A DNA stretch of 64,000 nt from Herbaspirillum rubrisubalbicans (GTDB taxonomy: Bacteria > Pseudomonadota > Gammaproteobacteria > Burkholderiales > Burkholderiaceae_D), in assembly GCF_003719195.1 (NCBI RefSeq), contig NZ_CP024996.1, positions 4,340,001 through 4,404,000 of the forward strand, written 5' to 3'. The position numbers and the translations under genes were made by a program. This document shows positions 57,533-64,000 of this stretch, one piece after another. The number at the start of each line of letters is the position of its first letter. Positions within the stretch are counted from its first letter, which is position 1. The notes beneath the pieces are model-generated. The model was given only the letters and a program-made list of their open reading frames with translations, was not told the origin of the DNA and did no database searches.

Positions 57533-58147
57533 ATGAACAAATTAGCAAAACTCGTCTTCGCTGCTGCGTCCGCAGCCATCGCTCTGTCTGCCACCGCTCA
57601 GGAAACCAAGGACATCAAGGTTCGTCCGGGCAGCCTGTACCTGCAAGATGGTCGTGACGTCGTTACCCGCAGCGGTTACGGTCTGTGCTGGCAAACCGCC
57701 TTCGCCAACGGTCCTTGCGAAGAACCGCCGGCCCCGGCTCCGGTTGCCGCTGCTGCTCCCGCTCCTGCTCCGGCTCCTGTCGCTGCTCCGACCTCCGAAA
57801 AGGTCACCTACGCTGCTGACGCTTTCTTCGATTTCGACAAGGCAACCCTGAAGCCGGCTGGCAAGGCCAAGCTGGATGAACTGGTTGGCAACCTGAAGTC
57901 GATCAACCTGGAAGTCATCATCGCCGTCGGCCACACCGACTCGATCGGCTCCGTCGCCTACAACCAGAAGCTGTCGGTTCGTCGTGCTGAATCCGTCAAG
58001 GCTTACCTGGTCTCCAAGGGCGTTGAAGCCAACCGCGTCTACACCGAAGGCAAGGGCAAGTCGCAACCGGTCGCTGACAACAAGACCGCTGCTGGCCGCG
58101 CCAAGAACCGTCGCGTGGAAATCGAAGTTGTGGGCACCCGCAAGTAA
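57533..58147 (+). CDS. ompA: OmpA family outer membrane protein
   Basis: The 204-residue protein has a signal peptide (MNKLAKLVFAAASAAIALSA, cut near ATAQ). It has a short N-terminal region with a cysteine pair (YGLCWQTAFANGPCEEPP), a Pro/Ala linker (about 62-85), and a C-terminal OmpA-like peptidoglycan-binding domain (FFDFDKATLKPAGKAKLDEL, GHTDSIGSVAYNQKLSVRRA, GRAKNRRVEIEVVG). The full eight-stranded barrel of E. coli OmpA is missing, as in the Burkholderia-type protein. The codon use (GCT, CTG, GTT) is highly biased, which indicates strong expression. The ribosome site GAGGAG is good. Confidence 0.95.
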   Translation: MNKLAKLVFAAASAAIALSATAQETKDIKVRPGSLYLQDGRDVVTRSGYGLCWQTAFANGPCEEPPAPAPVAAAAPAPAPAPVAAPTSEKVTYAADAFFDFDKATLKPAGKAKLDELVGNLKSINLEVIIAVGHTDSIGSVAYNQKLSVRRAESVKAYLVSKGVEANRVYTEGKGKSQPVADNKTAAGRAKNRRVEIEVVGTRK

Positions 58148-58175
58148 TCGATTGACGCTACAAGGCTCTACCAAG

Positions 58176-58200
58176 AACCCCGCTTCGGCGGGGTTTTTTT
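58176..58200 (+). terminator. intrinsic terminator of ompA
   Basis: AACCCCGC and GCGGGGTT form an 8-bp stem with a TTCG loop, followed by a T run. It lies 28 bases after the ompA stop. Confidence 0.93.
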
Positions 58201-58295
58201 ATTGTCGATGCGTTTGCGCCTCAGCGCTCTTTTGCACTGCGTATTGATCTGGCGCGCCTGACCGCCCCTGCCGGTTTGGGCTATCATTAGGCCCC

Positions 58296-59021
58296 ATGAA
58301 TATGACCAACGCGACCAATGCGACCATGAACGCCGATCCCCAAGAGATCCAGAAATTCAGTGAACTGGCCCATCGCTGGTGGGACCCGGGTTCCGAATTC
58401 CGTCCCCTGCACGAAATCAACCCGCTGCGCCTGGAGTGGATCAATGCCCGTGCCCCGCTGGCCGGCAAGAAGGTGATCGACATCGGCTGCGGCGGCGGCA
58501 TCCTGGCCGAATCCATGGCCAGGAAAGGCGCGGATGTTACCGGCATCGACCTCTCCGACAAGGCCCTGAAAGTGGCCGACCTGCACAGCATGGAGTCGGG
58601 CGTACAGGTGCGCTACGAAAAGATCGCCGCCGAAGACATGGCCGCGCGCGAAGCCGGCCAGTATGACGTGGTGACCTGCATGGAAATGCTGGAACACGTA
58701 CCCGATCCGGCCGCCATCGTGCGCGCCGCTGCCACCCTGGCCAAGCCGGGCGGCAAGCTGTTCTTCTCGACCCTGAACCGCAACATGAAGTCCTACCTGA
58801 TGGCCATCATCGGCGCCGAATACGTGCTGCGCCTGCTGCCCAAGGGTACGCACGATTACGCCAAGTTCATCACCCCGGCCGAGCTGGCGCACTACACCCG
58901 TGAGGCCGGCCTGCAGATCGATGCCTTCAAGGGCATGGGCTACAACCCGCTGACCAAGATCTATTCACTCAACGAAGACACCAGCGTCAATTACCTGGTG
59001 GCCTGTACCAAGCTGGCCTGA
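58296..59021 (+). CDS. ubiG: ubiquinone biosynthesis O-methyltransferase UbiG
   Basis: The 241-residue SAM-dependent enzyme makes both O-methylations in ubiquinone synthesis. It shows [20 protein letters not shown], the SAM motif [32 protein letters not shown], and [20 protein letters not shown]. The HRWWD segment is typical for UbiG. It is followed by gph 88 bases later, the usual pair in betaproteobacteria. Confidence 0.97.
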   Translation: MNMTNATNATMNADPQEIQKFSELAHRWWDPGSEFRPLHEINPLRLEWINARAPLAGKKVIDIGCGGGILAESMARKGADVTGIDLSDKALKVADLHSMESGVQVRYEKIAAEDMAAREAGQYDVVTCMEMLEHVPDPAAIVRAAATLAKPGGKLFFSTLNRNMKSYLMAIIGAEYVLRLLPKGTHDYAKFITPAELAHYTREAGLQIDAFKGMGYNPLTKIYSLNEDTSVNYLVACTKLA

Positions 59022-59109
59022 GCCTGCGCCCAGCCCGACCGCCGAGGCCCCTACCGCTCGCCGCCGCAGCCCCGCGCTGCGGCGTTTTTCTCCACAGCAC
59101 TGACACACC

Positions 59110-59766
59110 ATGCCACTACGCCCTCCGCGCGCAATCCTGTTCGACCTCGACGGCACCCTTGCCGATACCGCCCCCGACCTGGCGGCCGCCGCCAACTTCC
59201 TGCGCCACGAACGGGGCCTGGAAAATGCCCCCTATGAAAACTTACGCCCGGTCGCCTCGGCCGGTGCCCGTGGGCTGATCGGTGCAGCGCTGGGCATCCA
59301 TCCGGGCGACGAAGAATATGAAGCTTTGCGCGTGCGTTTCCTGGACCGCTACCAAGCCAACATGACCACCCACAGCCGCCTCTTCGACGGCATCCCGGAA
59401 CTGCTGGCGCAACTGGAAGCACGCGGCATCGCCTGGGGCATCGTCACCAATAAGGCGGCGCGCTTCACTGATGTGCTGGCGCCGCAGATCGGCCTGGGAC
59501 ATGCCGGCTGCATCGTCTCCGGCGACACCACCCCGCATTCCAAGCCGCACCCAGCGCCCCTGCTGGAAGCCGCGCGACGCCTGCAACTGCCTGCCGCAGA
59601 CTGCTGGTACGTCGGCGACGACCTGCGCGACATCCAGGCCGGACGCGCCGCCGACATGCCCACCATCGCCGCCGCCTGGGGCTATTGCGGCCACACCGAG
59701 CCGGCCGGCTGGCAAGCCGATGCGCTGCTGCATGAGCCGCTGCAGATCCTGACGCTGCTGGCCTGA
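59110..59766 (+). CDS. gph: phosphoglycolate phosphatase (HAD family)
   Basis: The 218-residue HAD hydrolase shows motif I ILFDLDGTLADTAPDL, motif II with VTNKAARF, and the C-terminal SKPHPAPLLEA and YVGDDLRDIQAGRAADMPT. It probably removes phosphate from 2-phosphoglycolate or a similar small substrate; the exact substrate of this family member is not certain. It lies directly behind ubiG. Confidence 0.93.
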   Translation: MPLRPPRAILFDLDGTLADTAPDLAAAANFLRHERGLENAPYENLRPVASAGARGLIGAALGIHPGDEEYEALRVRFLDRYQANMTTHSRLFDGIPELLAQLEARGIAWGIVTNKAARFTDVLAPQIGLGHAGCIVSGDTTPHSKPHPAPLLEAARRLQLPAADCWYVGDDLRDIQAGRAADMPTIAAAWGYCGHTEPAGWQADALLHEPLQILTLLA

Positions 59767-59989
59767 TTGCCCTCTGCGCGCACCCTCGTGGAAACTTGAG
59801 CGCGACTTTCCCCTCCTACTCCCGCGCAGCCCGGCGTTACAGCCAAGGCGCTGCGCATTAGAATGGCGGCAGACCGGCATCCATCCGCCAGGATAGGCGT
59901 GCCACCGCCCCACCTACCATCACAATCAGAACCGGCCACCTGCGCAGCCATTGCGCCAGGACGGACCGGCACCGACAAGGGAAACCATA

Positions 59990-62900
59990 ATGAGCAAGCC
60001 GGGCATCGCCGCACTGACCCAACACCCCACATGGCAACGCCTGCGTCGACCGCTGCGCTGGCTGGCCTGGACCGTGGCAGTCCTGCTGACCCTGGCCGCA
60101 TTGAGTTGGGCCGCGCTGCCGGCGCTGGTGCGCAAGATCGCCATCGACCAGACCCAGGCCCAGATCGGCCGCAAGCTGGAGATCGGCCAGATCAGCTTCA
60201 ACCCCTTCAAGCTGGCCCTGCGCGCCTCCGACATCACACTCTACGAAGCCGATGGCAAGCGCCCCTTCTTCAGCACCCAGGGCTTGCTGGCCGACCTGTC
60301 CTCGGCCTCGCTGCTGCGCCTGGCACCGGTGCTGGATGAAATCAAGCTGACCACACCGCAACTGCACCTGGTGCGGCTCGATGCCGATGGCATCGGCCAC
60401 TACAATTTCTCCGACATCCTCGACCGCCTGGCCGCGCAACCCAAGAGCGAAGGCCAGGCGCGCTTCTCGCTGGCCAATGTGCAATTGCAAGATGGCGCAA
60501 TCCATTTCGAAGACAAGGTCAGCGGCAAGAACATCGACATCGCCGCACTGCAAGTGGGCCTGCCCTTCATCTCCAACCTGCCCGGCAATATCGACAGCTA
60601 TGTCCAGCCGCAACTGTCGGCCATCATCAATGGCACGCCGCTACACCTGAAAGGCCGCAGCAAACCCTTCACTGCCTCGCAGGAATCGGCCTTTGCCATC
60701 GATATCGATCAACTGGACCTGGTGAGCTACCTGCCCTTCGTCCCGGCCGAGCTGCCGGTGGCGATCCAGAGCGCCAAGCTGAGCACCCGACTGGACCTGG
60801 GTTTCACGCGCAAGGATGCCAAGCCCACCGTGACCCTGGCCGGCGACATCCGCCTGGATGACATCGCCCTGCAAGACAAGACCCGCGCCCCCCTGCTCAA
60901 GGCCAAGTCGCTGGCCCTGCAGTTGAAGCAATTCGACCTGCTGGCCGCCAGCGGTGAAGTCAGCCAGCTCACGCTGGAGCAACCGCAAGTCTGGGCCAGC
61001 ATGAATGCCCGTGGCGAGCTCAACTGGGTGCGCGCCTTTGCCAGCCCCACCAAACCCGCTAGCAAGCGCGCCAGCAGTGCTCCCTCCAAGGCCACCACCC
61101 CTGCCGCAACAACGCCAGCCGCGGCCATCGTCCTGCAACAACTGAACCTGCACGGTGGTGAAATCAACTGGCGCGACGAAGCCAATGCCGCCCCCGCGCA
61201 AACCATCAAGCTCAGCAAGGTCGAACTCAACGCCGCCCAACTTTCCACCGCCGCCGATGCACAGCCGGCGCGCCTGACCCTGTCGGCCGTGGAAAACGGC
61301 CACGGCAAGCTGGGCTTCGATGGTCAACTGCAACCCCTCAAACCGACGCTGGCAGGCAAGATCACGCTGGACGGCGTGGACCTGGCGGGCTACCAGAACT
61401 ACCTGGCGCGTGCGCCCATCACCGACCTGTCCGGCAAGCTCTCCGGCAAGACCACCCTGCAACTGCGTGAAGACCATCTCAAGCTCGACGACAGCAGCGT
61501 GCAACTGGCCGACCTGCGCCTGAACCCGCCCGGCCAGGGCGCCCAACCCTTGAGCCTGTCATCGCTGTCGCTGCAGGCCCCCACGCTCAGCGATACGCTG
61601 GACCAGGCCATCCCCTTCAAGCTGCAGGCGCGCTTCGACCAGAACGGCAGCGCCGAACTGAGCGGCCACGCCGCCCCGCACTTCAAGAACGTGGAGCTGG
61701 AGCTGGACATCAAGGACTTGCCCATCACACCCTTCCAGCATTACTTCAGCAACGTGCTCAACGTCACCATCAGCAGCGGCCTGGCCAGTGCCAAGGGCAA
61801 GCTGGCCATCACACCGCCACTGCAAGAACGCAAGCTGGCGCTGGACTACAAGGGCAGCGCCGCCGTCACCAACCTGCGAATGCAGGACAAGCGCACCGGC
61901 ACCGACTTCCTGCGCTGGCGCACGCTGGAGCTGGCCGGCATCCAGGCGCGCCTGGGCGGACGGCCCCAGGTATCGCTGGAGAAAGTCACGCTAGCCAACT
62001 TCTACGCGCGCGCCATCCTCTCCGAGCAGGGTCGCCTGAACCTGCAAGACATCGTGGTGGCCGATGCCCAGCAACAGGGTTCGATCACGGACGACAAGAA
62101 GGGGAGCAAGGAAGCGCCGGCGAATACCGCCAGCAACACGCGCAAGACCACCTCGACCGCAGCGCTCACCAGCGCGGCACCAACGGCCGACACCCCCATC
62201 GTGCAAGTCGGCCAGGTCGTACTGCAAGGCGGCAACATCAACTACACCGACAACTTCGTCAAACCCAACTACACGGCCAACATGACGGGCCTGGCCGGCA
62301 CCATCGGCCAGATTTCCTCGGAAAAACCGCAACCGGCACCGGTCAACATCAGCGGCAAGATCGACAACGACGCCCCGCTACAGATCTCGGGTGCGCTCAA
62401 CCCCCTGTTCAAGCCCATGTACCTGGACCTGAAGGCCAGCGCCAATGGCGTACAGCTGCCGCGCCTGACGCCCTACTCGGCCAAGTACGCCGGCTATCCG
62501 ATCACCAAGGGCAAGCTGTCCATGGACGTGCAATACAAGATCGAAAACGACAAGCTGGTCGCCCAGAACGACCTGCGCATCGAACAGCTCACCTTCGGTG
62601 AACGCGTGGATAGCCCCAACGCCACCAATCTACCGGTGATGTTGGCGGTATCGCTGCTCAAGGACAGGGAGGGCAACATCAACCTGAACCTGCCGATCTC
62701 GGGCTCGCTCTCCGACCCGGAGTTTTCGGTGGGCGGCATCATCGTGCGCGTATTCGTCAACCTCATCGTCAAGGCCGTCACCTCGCCCTTCGCCTTGATC
62801 GGCTCGATGTTCCGCGCTGACGAACACATTGGCGACCTGCATTACATCGCCTTCGCCCCCGGCTCTTCCGAGATCGACGACGAGGTGCGCAAGAAGCTCG

Positions 62901-63391
62901 ACGCACTCGGTTACGCCCTGCATGAACGCCCCGGCATCAAGCTCGACATCACTGGCCGCGTCGATCCGCAGGTCGACGACCAGGGTCTGCGTCGTGAAGC
63001 GCTGGAGCGCAAGATGCGCGGCTTGAAGCGCGCCGACCTGATCGCCAAGGAAGGTCAGCCCTCCGGCCCGGTACGCATCTCCGCGGCCGAGCGCGGCAAG
63101 TACCTGGAGCGGGTCTACAAGGACAGCACGTTCGACAAGCCGCGCAACATGATCGGCCTGACCAAGTCGCTGCCTGAGGCCGAGATGGAAAAGATGATCC
63201 TGGAGCACACCGACATCACCCAGGACGACCTGCGCAACCTGGCCCAGCGGCGTGCCGACCAGGTGCGAAATTATTTACAGGAACAAAGCATCATCGAACC
63301 GGCGCGTATCTTCCTGATCGCGCCCAAGCTGGATGGCGCTGGCCTGCCGGCCCAGGAGCCGAAGGCACGGGTCGATCTGACGATACAGTGA
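59990..63391 (+). CDS. large DUF748/AsmA-like membrane protein
   Basis: The 1133-residue protein has a membrane anchor (WLAWTVAVLLTLAALSWAAL). A long repetitive beta-rich region of the AsmA/DUF748 type follows, for example KIAIDQTQAQIGRKLEIGQI at the start. The DUF748 core is seen at about 700-930, with VGQVVLQGGNINYTDNFVKP and PYSAKYAGYPITKGKLSMDV. The C-terminal 200 residues have an OmpA-like partial pattern (FAPGSSEIDDEVRKKLDALG). Such proteins form bridge-like lipid transfer structures between membranes, by analogy to TamB/YhdP. The AAGGGA site nine bases upstream sets the start at 59990. The central Ala/Thr-rich region (about 360-395) is low complexity. Confidence 0.88.
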   Translation: MSKPGIAALTQHPTWQRLRRPLRWLAWTVAVLLTLAALSWAALPALVRKIAIDQTQAQIGRKLEIGQISFNPFKLALRASDITLYEADGKRPFFSTQGLLADLSSASLLRLAPVLDEIKLTTPQLHLVRLDADGIGHYNFSDILDRLAAQPKSEGQARFSLANVQLQDGAIHFEDKVSGKNIDIAALQVGLPFISNLPGNIDSYVQPQLSAIINGTPLHLKGRSKPFTASQESAFAIDIDQLDLVSYLPFVPAELPVAIQSAKLSTRLDLGFTRKDAKPTVTLAGDIRLDDIALQDKTRAPLLKAKSLALQLKQFDLLAASGEVSQLTLEQPQVWASMNARGELNWVRAFASPTKPASKRASSAPSKATTPAATTPAAAIVLQQLNLHGGEINWRDEANAAPAQTIKLSKVELNAAQLSTAADAQPARLTLSAVENGHGKLGFDGQLQPLKPTLAGKITLDGVDLAGYQNYLARAPITDLSGKLSGKTTLQLREDHLKLDDSSVQLADLRLNPPGQGAQPLSLSSLSLQAPTLSDTLDQAIPFKLQARFDQNGSAELSGHAAPHFKNVELELDIKDLPITPFQHYFSNVLNVTISSGLASAKGKLAITPPLQERKLALDYKGSAAVTNLRMQDKRTGTDFLRWRTLELAGIQARLGGRPQVSLEKVTLANFYARAILSEQGRLNLQDIVVADAQQQGSITDDKKGSKEAPANTASNTRKTTSTAALTSAAPTADTPIVQVGQVVLQGGNINYTDNFVKPNYTANMTGLAGTIGQISSEKPQPAPVNISGKIDNDAPLQISGALNPLFKPMYLDLKASANGVQLPRLTPYSAKYAGYPITKGKLSMDVQYKIENDKLVAQNDLRIEQLTFGERVDSPNATNLPVMLAVSLLKDREGNINLNLPISGSLSDPEFSVGGIIVRVFVNLIVKAVTSPFALIGSMFRADEHIGDLHYIAFAPGSSEIDDEVRKKLDALGYALHERPGIKLDITGRVDPQVDDQGLRREALERKMRGLKRADLIAKEGQPSGPVRISAAERGKYLERVYKDSTFDKPRNMIGLTKSLPEAEMEKMILEHTDITQDDLRNLAQRRADQVRNYLQEQSIIEPARIFLIAPKLDGAGLPAQEPKARVDLTIQ

Positions 63392-63453
63392 GGCAAAGGC
63401 CGCACAGGCCAGCCTTGAAAAGCCAGGCGCTGCCCATACAGTAGGGAGTAGGT

Positions 63454-63459
63454 TATAAT
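63454..63459 (+). promoter_or_regulatory. candidate -10 box for ssrA
   Basis: A perfect TATAAT occurs 107 bases before the mature tmRNA 5' end. No good -35 hexamer is present at the usual distance. It would give an unusually long pre-tmRNA leader of about 100 bases. Confidence 0.5.
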
Positions 63460-63565
63460 CGACCTCCCGCCGATCAAGCGGGCGCCTCTTCAGGAAGCTC
63501 TGCGAGAGGCCAGCGTAATACGCAAGTTCACGCGCCCAGCGGGATTTGCGAAGCTTCAACACCAC

Positions 63566-63946
63566 GGGGCCGACTTGGTTTCGACAGGGGTTGCAAAGCG
63601 GAACAGGGCATGCCGAGGACTGGTTACCTCGTTAATCCATCCGGAACTGCTTAAATGCAAACGACGAATCTTACGCTCTCGCAGCGTAAATCGCACCTAG
63701 AAACCTAAGAAACTTCTAGCTCTACAGCACTTCTTCCCTGGGGTGTGCTGGCAACAGCGGTAGAGTCATTTACAGGGAATCGTGGCGTATGGGGTTACTT
63801 CATACGTCATTAAATCCAAGGTAACTCGTCCTGTCGAAGCGTGTGCGTCCGCGTCGCCAGGATTAAAACCAATTGGCTGCACTACGCATGTAGAACTGTC
63901 TGTAGAGTGCTTCTGGACGCGGGTTCGATTCCCGCCGGCTCCACCA
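63566..63946 (+). ncRNA. ssrA: transfer-messenger RNA
   Basis: The 381-base RNA starts GGGGCCGACTTGG and ends with CGGCTCCACCA, whose ends pair as an alanine tRNA-like acceptor stem. The 3' part has the T-arm GGGTTCGATTCCCGC. The reading frame at 63657-63689 reads GCA AAC GAC GAA TCT TAC GCT CTC GCA GCG TAA, giving the tag ANDESYALAA. tmRNA releases stalled ribosomes and tags the product for degradation. The gene is complete. Confidence 0.96.
63657..63689 (+). other. ssrA: tmRNA tag peptide reading frame
   Basis: The tag frame encodes ANDESYALAA, then TAA. The usual first Ala comes from the charged tmRNA itself. The end LAA is the degradation signal recognised by ClpXP, by family knowledge. 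Confidence 0.93.
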
Positions 63947-64000
63947 AATATCTGTCCTTTGAAGTCCAGGGACATCTAGAAAACCCGCTTTTCTCCCAGG

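Noticed and set aside
57128..57548. Several 70-110 codon minus-strand frames upstream of ompA
   Set aside because: No ribosome site, no family and an AT-rich regulatory context; likely chance.
63766..63975. 69-codon minus-strand frame with GGAGGNRTRV
   Set aside because: It is the antisense of the tmRNA 3' end; such peptides are a known annotation artefact of tRNA-like ends.

Overview
The window reads as an ordinary chromosomal segment of a high-GC betaproteobacterium. Gene content and order (narGHJI-narXL, a pilV-pilW-pilX-pilE minor pilin cluster, ribD-ribE, dnaX-ybaB-recR, gyrA-serC-pheA-tyrA-aroA-cmk-rpsA-ihfB-lapA-lapB, ompA-ubiG-gph, ssrA) point to Burkholderiales, most likely Oxalobacteraceae close to Herbaspirillum. 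That assignment is inferred from gene content and protein style; no search was run.

Positions 1-10352 (+) hold a respiratory nitrate reduction block: the 3' part of narG, then narH, narJ, narI, a parvulin-type prolyl isomerase, moaA (molybdopterin synthesis) and the narX/narL nitrate-sensing two-component system. Enzyme, assembly chaperone, cofactor synthesis and sensing sit together. Two small housekeeping-type genes (S4-domain protein, DUF924) follow. Positions 11337-14304 carry five type IV pilin-like genes (pilV, pilW, pilX, pilE, fimT-like) without pilY1. ribD and ribE follow.

Positions 16718-23028 (-) form a compact accessory unit: a VgrG spike with a C-terminal extension, a two-HKD phospholipase D effector of the Tle5 type, and a secreted Sel1-repeat protein that is probably its periplasmic immunity partner. 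No core type VI secretion genes are present, so this is an orphan effector cassette. It lies between ribE plus a 68-aa hypothetical gene and metY.

Positions 23329-32327 carry metY, a Sir2 deacylase, a DUF3311/sodium-solute symporter pair, a methyl-accepting chemotaxis protein, and an 847-aa protein with two repeated sensory modules fused to a C-terminal CheW-like domain. Positions 32338-36569 (-) encode an aliphatic-sulfonate/nitrate-type ABC transporter and a class III CoA-transferase. recR, a YciI-family gene, ybaB and dnaX follow on the same strand. dnaX contains an A8 tract whose -1 reading ends at once at a stop codon, as in E. coli tau/gamma frameshifting. A GAF-GGDEF cyclase and a ComEA-like protein come next.

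Positions 42197-56774 (-) are the conserved LPS, translation and aromatic amino acid block: hldA, ugd, lapB, lapA, ihfB, rpsA, cmk, aroA, tyrA, pheA, serC and gyrA. GyrA has Ala at position 83. The last part (+) holds ompA, ubiG, gph, a very large DUF748/AsmA-like protein and a complete tmRNA gene. No CRISPR array, insertion sequence, prophage or rRNA was seen, and tmRNA is the only RNA gene that can be called firmly.
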